From PALSA-612 sp963765295 (GTDB taxonomy: Bacteria; Actinomycetota; Thermoleophilia; Gaiellales; Gaiellaceae), in contig CAVXVO010000005.1 of the NCBI GenBank assembly GCA_963765295.1, positions 992,001-1,056,000 of the forward strand: DNA of 64,000 bases. Reading direction: 5' to 3'. The first letter of the stretch is position 1; every line of letters begins with the position of its first letter. Below the pieces are notes generated by a model, which worked only from the letters and a program-made list of their open reading frames with translations, searched no databases and was not told where the DNA came from. Shown here piece after piece: positions 8,986-17,392 of the stretch. Both the position numbers and the translations under genes were made by a program.

Positions 8986-9681
8986 CTACTTGAGCTGCGG
9001 ATCGAGCTTGTAGCCGACGCCGTAGCGCGTCTGGATGAAGGTGTGCTTCGGCGCGCGCTTGTCGATCTTGTCCCGCAGGCGGCGGACGAAGACGTCGACC
9101 GTGCGGTCGCGGTGCGTCTGGCGACGGCCCCAGATGCGCTGGAGCAGCTCGTCGCGCGTGACGACGCGGCCCCGCTCGAGCGCGAGCGTGTACAGGAGCT
9201 TGAACTCGGTCGGCGTCAGCTGGGCGCTCGCTCCCTCGACGAACGCCTGCACCTCGCGCGGGTCGATGCGCAGCTCCTCGATCTCGATCGCGTCCCCCCG
9301 CGGCGTGTCCTGCGCGCGGACGCCCCGACGCACGGCCGCCTTCACCCGGGCAACGAGCTCCTTCATCGAGAACGGCTTGACGAGGTAGTCGTCGGCGCCG
9401 ATCTCGAGCGCATGCACCCGGTCGTGCTCGGTGCCGCGCGCGCTGACGACGAGGATCGGCGTGCCGATCCCCTCGCTGCGCGCCGCCTCGATCAAGCGCC
9501 AGCCGTCGACTCCCGGGAGCATCAGGTCGAGCACGCACACGTCGGGGTTCTCGTACCGGAGCCGCGCGAGCCCGACCTCGCCCGCGCCGACGGCGATCGG
9601 GTCGAACCCGGCCGCCTTGAGATGCTCCGCCATGCCGCGGGCGATGACCTCGTCGTCCTCGACGATCAGGACCTTTGCCAC
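8986..9681 (-). CDS. OmpR/PhoB-type response regulator
   Basis: 231 aa. Receiver domain (1-118): acidic pair in VEDDE, phosphoacceptor Asp in VLDLMLPG, Ser in VVSARG and Lys in LVKPFS. The C-terminal winged helix (about 135-228) has LTPTEFKLLYTLALERGRVV and RTVDVFVRRLRDKI, typical of OmpR/PhoB. It is divergent from the histidine kinase with 58 bases between, and adjacent to the pst genes and three PHO boxes. It is therefore the likely phosphate-starvation regulator (PhoB/PhoP/RegX3 role), inferred from context. The start is GTG 9681. Confidence 0.88.
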   Translation of the reverse strand: MAKVLIVEDDEVIARGMAEHLKAAGFDPIAVGAGEVGLARLRYENPDVCVLDLMLPGVDGWRLIEAARSEGIGTPILVVSARGTEHDRVHALEIGADDYLVKPFSMKELVARVKAAVRRGVRAQDTPRGDAIEIEELRIDPREVQAFVEGASAQLTPTEFKLLYTLALERGRVVTRDELLQRIWGRRQTHRDRTVDVFVRRLRDKIDKRAPKHTFIQTRYGVGYKLDPQLK

Positions 9682-9739
9682 GCGACCTACGATAGTCGGG
9701 GTGTCGGCTCCGATCCGGTAAACGGGAGGTGAACATCTC

Positions 9740-10735
9740 GTGACACGACTCTTCGGGCGCCGGGAGGCCCACAGCCCGCCCCGTAGCAACGCGGCCGTGC
9801 CGACCGAGCTGCGCCTCGCGGCCGAGCGGGCGACGCAGCTGATCGAGGAGAGCCGCGAGATCGTGCTCGTGCTCGACAACGAGCGGCGCGTCCTCGCGGC
9901 GAGCCGGCGCGCGCGCGAGGCGCTCGAGGGCCTCCGGGAAGGAGAGACACTGCCGTCGAACCTGCTCCGCGCCCGTGACGGCCGGACGCCGCTCGAGATC
10001 TCCTACGAGGTGGACGGACGGCACGAGACCCTCCTCTACCTGAGCTCGCCTGGCGATCTGGCGGCCTACGAGGAGCTCCGGGCCGGCTTCACGGCCGCCG
10101 TCTCGCACGAGCTGCGGACGCCGCTGACGCGGCTGATGATCCTGCTCGACAGCGTCTCGCTGCCCGGCGCGAAGCCGGACGAGCTCGTCGCACAGGCGCG
10201 CAGCGAGGTGCAGCAGATCGGGGAGCTGATCGACGACGTCCTCTTCCTCAGCGAACTCGACTCGGGCCGCGCCGTCGTCTCGCTCGGCTCGACACCGGCC
10301 TTGACCGTGCTGGAAGGAGTCGTCGAGCGCCTCCAGGGGCGCGCGGACGACGCGGGCGTCGAGCTCGTGCTCGACTGCCCCGCGACCGTCGAGCTGCCGA
10401 TCCGCCAGCGCATGCTCGAAATCGTGGCTACGAACCTGGTCGAGAACTCGATCAGGTACTCGGGCCCCGGCTCGACGTTCACGCTCTCCGTCCGCGAGCA
10501 GAACGGCTCCGTCGTCCTGACCGGCGCGGACGACGGCCCGGGAGTCTCCGAGGAGGACCTGCCGAGGCTCTTCGAGCGCTTCTACCGCTCCGACCGCGCG
10601 CGCGCCTCGCGCGGCACCGGGCTCGGGCTCGCGATCGTGAAGCACGTGATCGCCTCCGCGGGCGGGTCGGCGGAGGCATCGAACCGACCCGAGGGCGGGC
10701 TCGAGGTGCGCTGCGTGCTGCCACGCGCAGCCTAG
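9740..10735 (+). CDS. PhoR-like sensor histidine kinase, no membrane anchor
   Basis: 331 aa. A PAS-like segment (about 35-105: EIVLVLDNERRVLAAS) is followed by HisKA with phosphoacceptor H123 in VSHELRTPL. The HATPase domain has N-box NLVENSIRYS, G1 DDGPGVSEED, F-box LFERFYRS and G2 GTGLGLAI. No transmembrane segment is present, unlike most PhoR or SenX3 kinases, so it should be cytoplasmic or recruited by PstC/PhoU. GGGAGGT at 9724-9730 stands nine bases before GTG 9740. It faces the response regulator back to back and precedes pst genes. Confidence 0.88.
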   Translation: MTRLFGRREAHSPPRSNAAVPTELRLAAERATQLIEESREIVLVLDNERRVLAASRRAREALEGLREGETLPSNLLRARDGRTPLEISYEVDGRHETLLYLSSPGDLAAYEELRAGFTAAVSHELRTPLTRLMILLDSVSLPGAKPDELVAQARSEVQQIGELIDDVLFLSELDSGRAVVSLGSTPALTVLEGVVERLQGRADDAGVELVLDCPATVELPIRQRMLEIVATNLVENSIRYSGPGSTFTLSVREQNGSVVLTGADDGPGVSEEDLPRLFERFYRSDRARASRGTGLGLAIVKHVIASAGGSAEASNRPEGGLEVRCVLPRAA

Positions 10736-10738
10736 AAA

Positions 10739-10775
10739 CGAGCGGAGCCGGGCTGGGCCCGGCTCCGGCTCGCTC
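10739..10775. terminator. Bidirectional hairpin terminator between kinase and pstS
   Basis: Nine-base perfect stem GAGCCGGGC/GCCCGGCTC (10745-10753 and 10757-10765) with loop TGG, extended by GAGC/GCTC with one bulged base. It sits between convergent genes. There is no T tract, so termination by hairpin is inferred. Confidence 0.7.
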
Positions 10776-10790
10776 TGGATGCGGCGTTCT

Positions 10791-11832
10791 CTAGGTGTGG
10801 ATCTTGGCGATGACGTCTTCTCCGAGTAGACGAGCACGACCTTCGGGATCGGCACGAAGCGGAGCTTGACGCCGAACGTCTGGCCCTGCGTCACCGCGTA
10901 GAAGATGAACTTCTTCAGCAGCGCGGCCTTCGACGTCTGCTGCGGGACGATCACGTACGTGAACGTGCAGATCGGATAGGCCTTCGGCGTCGGTCTTCGG
11001 CGGATTGACGATGTGCATCTCGCCGTTCGCAGGCACGCTCTTGACGCGCCGCGGCCGCCGCCTCGATCGACACGATGCCCGGCGTGAGGAACTTGCCGGC
11101 CGCGTTCTTGACCGCCATCGACCGGGATCTTGTTCGTGACCGCGAACGCGATGTCGGCGTAGCCGATCGCGCCCTCGGTCTTCGAGACGACGCCGGAGAC
11201 GCCGGACGAGCCCTTGGCACCGACGCCGGTCGGGAACGCCGGCTGCGTCGAGACGCCGATCTTCGACTTCCAGGCGGCGACTGACCGAGCGACAGGTAGT
11301 CCGTGAAGTTGTACGACGTGCCCGAGCCGTCGGAGCGGTAGACGGGCACGATCGGCTCGCTCGGGAAGCGTGATGCCGGGGTTCAGCGCCTTGATCGCCG
11401 GGGCGTCCCAGGTCTTGATCTGGCCGAGGTAGATCTGCGCGAGCACAGGCCCGGTCATCTTGCAGCGGGGCGTGCGCGTTCGTCTTGACGTGCACCATGA
11501 CCGCAGTGCCGCCGAGCGCCCACGGGATCTGGAAGCAGCCCTTGCAGCGCGGTGAACTGGTCGGGCGAGAGCGGCGCGTCGGAGGCGCCGAAGTCGACGG
11601 TGCGCGCCTGGATCGCCGCGATGCCGCCGCCGGAGCCGATCGGCTGGTAGACGATGTTGACGCCGGTCTTCGGCGGATAGTCCTTCTGCCACTGCGACAC
11701 GAGCGGCGACACGAACGTGCTGCCGGCGCCGACGAGCTGATCGCCCTTGCTGCTCGCACCGGCGGTCGTGGCCGCGAGGGCGGACACCGCCGCAAGAACA
11801 GCAAGACTCCCCGCAAACAAACGCATTTTCAT
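10791..11832 (-). CDS. pstS: Phosphate-binding protein PstS, multiply frameshifted
   Basis: Periplasmic or cell-surface phosphate-binding component of the Pst importer. ATG 11832 follows GGGAGAG. The signal peptide (MKMRLFAGSLAVLAAVSALA) has no lipobox cysteine. Family segments appear in order but in changing frames: GAGSTFVSPLVSQWQKDY, QPIGSGGGIAAIQARTVDFG, ALGGTAVMVHVKT, LAQIYLGQIKTWDAPAIKALN, YRSDGSGTSYNFTDYLS, GYADIAFAVTN, CTFTYVIVPQQTS. Frame changes fall near 11540, 11465, 11370, 11280, 11118, 11050, 10985 and 10830. Every conserved block survives, which argues for sequence errors and not decay. It is last in pstC-pstA-pstS with its own PHO box. Confidence 0.85.
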
Positions 11833-11903
11833 TTCGACTCTCTCCCTTGTCGGTGGGTCGGGCCCAGCTTGACGAGGTGCCGGTTGCGAGTGGGCTGAGT
11901 TCG

Positions 11904-11932
11904 GGTGACGGTCTGGTGACGAGCCGGTGAAC
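11904..11932 (-). promoter_or_regulatory. PHO box upstream of pstS
   Basis: On the minus strand GTTCACC, CGTCACC and CGTCACC begin every 11 bases (plus-strand coordinates 11926-11932, 11915-11921, 11904-11910), about 70 bases before the pstS ATG. Direct repeats of this sequence and spacing are the PhoP-binding PHO boxes known from actinobacteria. Confidence 0.8.
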
Positions 11933-11942
11933 GCCCGCTTGC

Positions 11943-12836
11943 CTACCGGCCCCTGATCTTGCGCTCGCTGCGCGAGAGCAGATAGCGCGCGCGTCAGGCT
12001 CGAGACGAGCACGAAGGCCATGAGGATGAACGCCGCCGCCCACGCCTGGTCGTTCAGCGTCGTGTCGGCTGCCTCCGAGTACGTGAAGATCGTGAACGGC
12101 AGCGTGGCCATGGCCTGCCGCGGATCGGTGACGACGGCGTTGAGGAAGATCGACGTCGTGAACAGGAGCGGCGCCGTCTCGCCCGCGGCGCGGGCAACCG
12201 CCAGCGTCGAGCCGGTCAGGACTCCCGCCGCGGACGGTCGGGAGGATCACGAACAGCACGGTCCGCCACTTGGCCGACGCCGAGCGCGAAGCTGGCCTCG
12301 CGCAGCGAGCTCGGGACGAGGTTCAGCACCTCGATCGTCGCCCGCGAGACGAGCGGCAGCATCACGATCGCGAGCGCGAACGATGCTTTCCATGCCGCCT
12401 GGCCGGAGCCGACGACGAGCAGCGCGTAGACGAAGATGCCGATCACGATCGAGGGAACGCCGTTCAGGACGTCGAGCGCGAGCCGCACGTAGCGCCTGAC
12501 CTGCTCGTGGGCGAACTCGGAGACGTAGATCGCGACCAGCACGCCCGATCGGCAGCGCGACCACCGTCGCGAGCGCGACGATGATGATCGAGCCGACGAT
12601 GGCGTTCTTGATGCCGCCGCCGGACTCCCCGAAGGTCGCCTGCACCTGCGTGAACAGATCGAGGTTGAGGGCGGGAATCGCCCGCTGGATCACGTTGAAC
12701 ACGACGATCGCCGAGCACGGCGACGGCGCCGAAGGCCGCGACCGTCGCGACGAGCTGGGCGACACGGTTCGTGATCAGGCGCCGCCGCGCGCGGCCTCGG
12801 CGCCTTCAGCGACGGGCGGATGCTTGCGGCTTCCAC
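11943..12836 (-). CDS. pstA: Phosphate ABC transporter permease PstA, frameshifted
   Basis: Second membrane subunit of the Pst importer. The GTG at 12836 directly follows the pstC stop. Conserved stretches continue across about six frame changes (near 12785, 12718, 12545, 12268, 12228 and 11990): LITNRVAQLVATVAAFGAVAV, GGGIKNAIVGSIIIVALAT, the EAA-loop region SRATIEVLNLVPSSLREASF, ARAAGETAPLLFTT, and a basic end RSERKIRGR with TAG at 11943. About six membrane helices can be rebuilt. As in pstS, the conserved blocks remain, so indels in the assembly are the simplest explanation. Confidence 0.8.
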
Positions 12837-12837
12837 G

Positions 12838-13809
12838 TCAGGTCGACCTCTGGATCGCGTAGCGCCGGACGATGATCTGGGCCGTGAAGTTCGTGATCAG
12901 CGACATCACGAGCAGGATCACGCCGAGGTAGAAGAGCGACCCGACCTGGATGTTCGAGACGGCTCCCTGGTACTGCGAGGCGATCCGGCTCGCGAGGGTG
13001 TCCCCGGTCTGGAACAGGTCGAGGTTGATGCCGTGTGTCGTGATTCCGATCACCTGCGTGACGGCGATCGCCTCGCCGACGGCGCGACCCCCGCCGAGCA
13101 GAACGGCGGAGATGAGGCCGCCGCGCGTGTACGGCAGGAGAACCCCTCTCATCATCTCCCAGCGGGTCAGGCCGAGCCCGTAGGCACCCTCCTTGATGTC
13201 GGCCGGGACCTGGGCGAACAGGTCACGGCTGATCGAGGCCGTGATCGGGATGATCATGATCGTCAGCACGAGGACGGCTGTGAACACGGTGCTCCCCGAC
13301 GCCGGAAGCGACGAGAAGAATGGCGTCCAGCCGAACACGTCGTTCAGCCAGGGCCCGAGCGTGTCGTGGACGACCGGGCCGAGCACGAGGATGCCCCAGA
13401 GCCCGAGGACGACGCTCGGGATCGCGGCGAGCATCTCGACGAGCGAACCGACGACGCCGCGCACGCCGCGCGGCGCGAGCTCGCTCAGGTAGAGGCCGAT
13501 GGCGATCGCGATCGGGCCGCCGAACAGAACGGCCCAGAGCGTCGTGTAGAGCGTGCCGAAGATGAAGTCGAGCGCGCCGAACTGGTTCGTGACCGCGTTC
13601 CAGGTCTGGTGCCAGATGAACGAGAGGCCGAACTCGCTGATCGCCGGCCGCGCGCCGTCGACGACCTTGTAGATGATCAGGCCGATCAGCGCGATCGAGC
13701 CGAACGCGGCGATCGCCGTGATCCAGCGGAGGGCGAAGTCGCCGAAGCGATCGCGCCGCCTCCTCGACTCGAGAGCGTGTACAGGCGGGGTCGCGGCTGA
13801 GGCTTCCAC
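12838..13809 (-). CDS. pstC: Phosphate ABC transporter permease PstC
   Basis: 323 aa, intact. Six hydrophobic segments starting at about residues 28-50, 90-115, 125-150, 170-190, 240-265 and 290-315. The EAA-type loop (DIKEGAYGLGLTRWEMMRGVLLP) and GGGRAVGEAIAVTQVIG are typical of PstC. The start is GTG 13809. First of the minus-strand order pstC-pstA-pstS, with 128 bases to the divergent pstB. In contrast to its two downstream partners it contains no frameshift. Confidence 0.92.
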   Translation of the reverse strand: MEASAATPPVHALESRRRRDRFGDFALRWITAIAAFGSIALIGLIIYKVVDGARPAISEFGLSFIWHQTWNAVTNQFGALDFIFGTLYTTLWAVLFGGPIAIAIGLYLSELAPRGVRGVVGSLVEMLAAIPSVVLGLWGILVLGPVVHDTLGPWLNDVFGWTPFFSSLPASGSTVFTAVLVLTIMIIPITASISRDLFAQVPADIKEGAYGLGLTRWEMMRGVLLPYTRGGLISAVLLGGGRAVGEAIAVTQVIGITTHGINLDLFQTGDTLASRIASQYQGAVSNIQVGSLFYLGVILLVMSLITNFTAQIIVRRYAIQRST

Positions 13810-13851
13810 GGTCGGTTAGCATCGCGGCCAGTCCCCGATGCCGCCACCACC

Positions 13852-13879
13852 GTCACCGCTTCGTCACCAGAACTTCACA
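13852..13879 (+). promoter_or_regulatory. PHO box upstream of pstB-phoU
   Basis: GTCACC at 13852, GTCACC at 13863 and TTCACA at 13874: three units exactly 11 bases apart, read toward pstB, 59 bases before its ATG. The same gap serves divergent pstC, so the site may control both directions. Confidence 0.75.
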
Positions 13880-13937
13880 AGCTCTCGACCCTGGCCGCGA
13901 ACCGTCGGCGGCGACACTCGAACTGCCATGACGGTCG

Positions 13938-14762
13938 ATGCAGTCCGTGGAGATCGCGCGCAGCGGAGAGACGCAGCCGCTTGCGACGAGGGAAGTCGTC
14001 TTCGACATCGACGACCTCGCCGTCCACTACGGGCAGACAACGGCGTTCAGCGGCGTCACGCTCGACATCTTCAAGAACCAGATCACAGCCGTGATCGGCC
14101 CCTCGGGCTGCGGCAAGAGCACATTCATCCGCTGCTTGAACCGGATGAACGACCTCGTCAGCGACGCAAGGGTCGACGGCAAGATCCTCTACCACGGTGA
14201 GGAGATCTACGGCAGCGGCGTCGACCCGATCGAGGTGCGCCGGCGGATCGGCATGGTCTTCCAGCGGCCGAACCCGTTCCCGAAGTCGATCTACGACAAC
14301 GTCGCGTTCGCGCCCAAGGCGCTCGGCATGAAGGACGACATCGCCGACCGTGTCGAACGCGCCCTGCGCGGCGCCGCGCTGTGGGACGAGGTCAAGGACC
14401 GCCTGAAGTCGAGCGCGCTCGCAATGTCCGGCGGCCAGCAGCAGCGGCTGTGCATCGCGCGAGCCCTCGCCGTCGAGCCCGACGTGATCCTGCTCGACGA
14501 GCCGGCCTCGGCGCTCGACCCGATCTCGACGCAGGCGATCGAGGACCTGATGCAGGAGCTGAAGCGCGACTACACGCTCGTCATCGTCACACACAACATG
14601 CAACAGGCTGCGCGCTCCGCCGACATGACGGCCTTCTTCAGCCTCGATGTGTCGGACGGCAAGCGCACCGGCGTCCTGGTCGAGTACGCGGACACCCCGA
14701 CGATCTTCACGCACCCGGCCGACAAGCGGACGGAGGACTACGTCACGGGAAGGTTCGGGTAA
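13938..14762 (+). CDS. pstB: Phosphate import ATP-binding protein PstB
   Basis: 274 aa. ATPase of the Pst complex. Walker A GPSGCGKST, Q-loop FQRPNPFPKSIYDNV (diagnostic of PstB), signature MSGGQQQRLCIARALA, Walker B VILLDEPASALDP and switch histidine in VIVTHNMQQ. It ends TEDYVTGRFG, as PstB proteins usually do. It is divergent from pstCAS and nine bases before phoU, so the transporter is built from two transcription units that share a PHO-box region. Confidence 0.97.
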   Translation: MQSVEIARSGETQPLATREVVFDIDDLAVHYGQTTAFSGVTLDIFKNQITAVIGPSGCGKSTFIRCLNRMNDLVSDARVDGKILYHGEEIYGSGVDPIEVRRRIGMVFQRPNPFPKSIYDNVAFAPKALGMKDDIADRVERALRGAALWDEVKDRLKSSALAMSGGQQQRLCIARALAVEPDVILLDEPASALDPISTQAIEDLMQELKRDYTLVIVTHNMQQAARSADMTAFFSLDVSDGKRTGVLVEYADTPTIFTHPADKRTEDYVTGRFG

Positions 14763-14771
14763 GGGGAACTC

Positions 14772-15452
14772 ATGCGCGTCAGCTTCCACGACGAGCTCGA
14801 CCAGCTCGGCGCCGCGATCCAGGAGGAGGGGAACCTCGTGCTGCGGTCGCTGCGCGCCGCCCTCAGCGCGCTCGCCCAGCACGACGTCGACCTCGCCAAC
14901 GAGGTGATCGTCTTCGACGACGAGATCGACCAGCGCTACTCGGAGATCGAGCGCGGCATCGAGTCGCTGCTCGCCCGCCAGACGCCGGTCGCCGTCGACC
15001 TCCGCCTCGTGCTCGCGATGCTGCACATCAACCTGCATCTGGAGCGCATGGGCGACTACTGCGTGACCGTGGCCAAGCTGATCAAGCTGTCGGACGGGCT
15101 CCCGGAGCAGCCACGGCTGATCGAGGGGCTCGAGGAGATGGGCGACCGCTGCGAGGAGATGATCCGCGTCGCGATGGACTCGTTCGCGGAGCGCGACATC
15201 GTGGCTGCCACGTCGCTCGTCGAGCTCGACGAGCTGATCGACCGCGTCAACCGGCGCGCCGTGGAGCGGATCCTCGACCTCGCCGGCGATCCCTCCGCGC
15301 ACGAATGGGGCCTGCGCATGCTGCTGATCTCGCGCTGCCTGGAGCGGATCGGCGACCACGCGGTCGACATCGGCGAGCAGACGGCCTATCTCGTCTCGGG
15401 CGAGTTCCGCGAGTTCACGGACGCCTCACGCCCGCAGAGCGCACTGTCCTAG
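14772..15452 (+). CDS. phoU: Phosphate signalling protein PhoU
   Basis: 226 aa with two PhoU repeats (about 10-95 and 115-205). Each has the acidic metal-binding helix pattern: FDDEIDQRYSEIE in the first, VELDELIDRVNRR in the second, plus LERMGDY and LERIGDHAVDIGEQT. PhoU restrains the PhoR-type kinase when phosphate is sufficient. The start ATG 14772 follows AAGGGG. It is cotranscribed with pstB. Confidence 0.95.
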   Translation: MRVSFHDELDQLGAAIQEEGNLVLRSLRAALSALAQHDVDLANEVIVFDDEIDQRYSEIERGIESLLARQTPVAVDLRLVLAMLHINLHLERMGDYCVTVAKLIKLSDGLPEQPRLIEGLEEMGDRCEEMIRVAMDSFAERDIVAATSLVELDELIDRVNRRAVERILDLAGDPSAHEWGLRMLLISRCLERIGDHAVDIGEQTAYLVSGEFREFTDASRPQSALS

Positions 15453-15506
15453 CTGCTCGTCCCGGCGCCGTGCCGAGCCCGGCTCCGGCGTCGATTCGCG
15501 CGCCGG

Positions 15507-15519
15507 AGGGACAGTCCCT
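15507..15519. repeat. Dispersed palindrome, copy 4
   Basis: AGGGACAGTCCCT between phoU and the convergent phosphatase, followed by GAACGCGTCCGGCACAGAGG. That flank resembles the one after the copy in nadB. Confidence 0.85.
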
Positions 15520-15579
15520 GAACGCGTCCGGCACAGAGGTGTGACCGGATCCGCACTTTGCCTGCAAATCGGGCACGAC

Positions 15580-15613
15580 GGTGTGGGGGCCCGGCGAACC
15601 GAGCCCCCACACC
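15580..15613. terminator. Hairpin terminator between phoU and phoX-like gene
   Basis: Perfect 11-base stem GGTGTGGGGGC (15580-15590) and GCCCCCACACC (15603-15613) around a 12-base loop, between convergent genes. No T run follows on either strand. Confidence 0.75.
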
Positions 15614-15632
15614 GATCTCCCTGGGCGGATCG

Positions 15633-17240
15633 CTACTTGTCCTGCTTCGTCACTTCGTAGGTCGGGTTGTCGCCGTGCTGCTGCGTGTAGAAGACGCGCC
15701 AGTCGCCCTTGAAGGCGTCCGGGCTCTTGGCGCCGAGGATGCCGTCCTTGCTCGTGTCACCGTTCGAGACGTGGATCCCCGTGATCTCGTTGTCTCCCTC
15801 GTTCTTGCCGAAGCCGCCGTTGTCGGCGTCAAGCGTCGCGGAGGCGTCGCGCCCCTCGGCCAGCCAGCGAAGCGGCACGTTCGCCGGATTCGAGTAGTCG
15901 GCGTTGACGTCGAGGAGGAAGCCTGAGTCCAGTGCATTGCGCTGCGTGTGCAGCGTGTCACCGGCGTCCTCGACGAACGAGATCTCGCTCTTCGTGAAGA
16001 AGGCGACATTGTCGAAGCCCGCGTGCGCCGCGTCGCCCTTGTAGAACAGCGTCAGCTTGCCGGTCGTCGCCGACGGATCGGCCTGCGTCAGCTTGAACAC
16101 GCCAGTCCAGCCGCCGCAGCAGGCGTTCTCGACGCTGGTCGCGTCCGTGTCGCCGGTCTCGTCGAAGAAGAAGATCTTGAACTTCGAGTCGGGCAGGAAC
16201 TGGCCGTTCTCGGGCCGCTTGAACGGCGTGCCGTTCGCGGCCTTGGCCGCCGTGTTGGCGTTGAACGGCGCCGTGCCGTCGACGGCCGTGTCGTGGATCG
16301 TGATCCACTTCGTATTGAAGGTGCTGCCGTAGGTGTGCAACGCGATCTGATCGGGCGACTGGAGCGGCGTCTGTGAGGCGACGGTGATCGGCTGGCCGCC
16401 GCCGTTCAGCACCTGGAGCACCTGCAGCTTGCCGTTGGCCAGGTCGCCCGGCTTCGCGGGCACGTAGCGGTAGACGAAGCTGTTCGGGATCTTCGCGTTC
16501 GTCCCCGGCTTCTTCGCTCCGCCGATGTCCTCGACGATCCAGATGTTGCCGTCCGAGTCGTCTTGGATGCCCTCGTAGCCGCCGCGCCCGAGCGCGCCGG
16601 AGACGTCGTGCACCTGTGACGGATAGCCCGGCGTGGCGGAGTATGTGGGCGCGTTCGCGTTCTCCGTGGTGAAGAGCAGCCGCTGCGCCCACGGGTCCCA
16701 GGTCGAGCCGTCGATGTCGGCGATGTCGTTGCCCTGGTCGTCCTTCGTCGCGAGCACGGTCACGCGGTGCGCCGGGTCGGCGTCGAGGTTGATGCGCGTG
16801 ATGTAGCCCGGCGCGCCGGTCTCGTGCCCCTGGAAGAGGAAGTGGGTGCCGTAGTCGTAGCCGCCGTCGAATCCCGGCAGCTTCTTCTTGAACACGAGGT
16901 ACGTGTTCTTGTCGGGTTCGGTCTTGTGCGCCTCCAGGTTGCCGGTCGCCGTCGAGGCGACCATCTCCGGCTGGCCGGCGCCGTTCAGGGTGTCGTTGTC
17001 GTAGCCGTAGTAGGAGACGGCCGCCGTCGGGTTCTCGACCCTGGTCGACCCCTGCGCGACGACGGTCTGCTGCAGTTCGGGCGACAGCACCGATGCCGGC
17101 GCGTACCCGGTCGACTTCGTGTTCGCCGACGGCACTCCCGTCAGGTTGGGCGGCCCCGCGATCGACACCGCGGCGTACAGCGCGGCAGCGGCTGCCGCGA
17201 CCGCCGACACTGCGAGCAGACGCGAGTTGCGTGATCTCAT
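15633..17240 (-). CDS. PhoX-like (DUF839) secreted phosphatase
   Basis: 535 aa. The N-terminal signal region (MRSRNSRLLAVSAVAAAAAALYAAV) indicates export. The body is a beta-propeller-like protein with the DUF839/PhoX features GHETGAPGYITRINLD, DIDGSTWDPWAQRLLFTTE and EGIQDDSDGNIWIVEDIGG. PhoX enzymes are Ca/Fe alkaline phosphatases releasing phosphate from organic esters. ATG 17240 is preferred over ATG 17255 because GGAGG lies six bases before it. A PHO box (17348-17376) lies upstream, which supports a phosphate-scavenging role. Catalytic residues were not mapped individually. Confidence 0.75.
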   Translation of the reverse strand: MRSRNSRLLAVSAVAAAAAALYAAVSIAGPPNLTGVPSANTKSTGYAPASVLSPELQQTVVAQGSTRVENPTAAVSYYGYDNDTLNGAGQPEMVASTATGNLEAHKTEPDKNTYLVFKKKLPGFDGGYDYGTHFLFQGHETGAPGYITRINLDADPAHRVTVLATKDDQGNDIADIDGSTWDPWAQRLLFTTENANAPTYSATPGYPSQVHDVSGALGRGGYEGIQDDSDGNIWIVEDIGGAKKPGTNAKIPNSFVYRYVPAKPGDLANGKLQVLQVLNGGGQPITVASQTPLQSPDQIALHTYGSTFNTKWITIHDTAVDGTAPFNANTAAKAANGTPFKRPENGQFLPDSKFKIFFFDETGDTDATSVENACCGGWTGVFKLTQADPSATTGKLTLFYKGDAAHAGFDNVAFFTKSEISFVEDAGDTLHTQRNALDSGFLLDVNADYSNPANVPLRWLAEGRDASATLDADNGGFGKNEGDNEITGIHVSNGDTSKDGILGAKSPDAFKGDWRVFYTQQHGDNPTYEVTKQDK

Positions 17241-17347
17241 CTCATCCCTCCACATGGCTCAGGCCGGCCGGATTGCCGGTTCCTTCGACGGTAGGAGCCC
17301 GCCGGTCGACGATGGGCAGCGGTCCGGTTGCCGTCCGAAGGCTGATC

Positions 17348-17376
17348 GGTGGCCGGTTCGTGAACAGCTCGTGACG
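17348..17376 (-). promoter_or_regulatory. PHO box upstream of the phoX-like gene
   Basis: Minus-strand units CGTCACG, GTTCACG and GGCCACC spaced 11 bases (17370, 17359, 17348 in plus coordinates), about 110 bases before the phoX-like ATG and 17 bases from the divergent capA-like start. The third unit is weakest. Confidence 0.7.
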
Positions 17377-17392
17377 CGACTACCATCGAGGG

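Noticed and set aside
8054..12259. 4.2-kb open frame on the minus strand
   Set aside because: It strings together fragments of pstA, pstS, the response regulator region and the aldolase by chance; only the family-matching segments are real.
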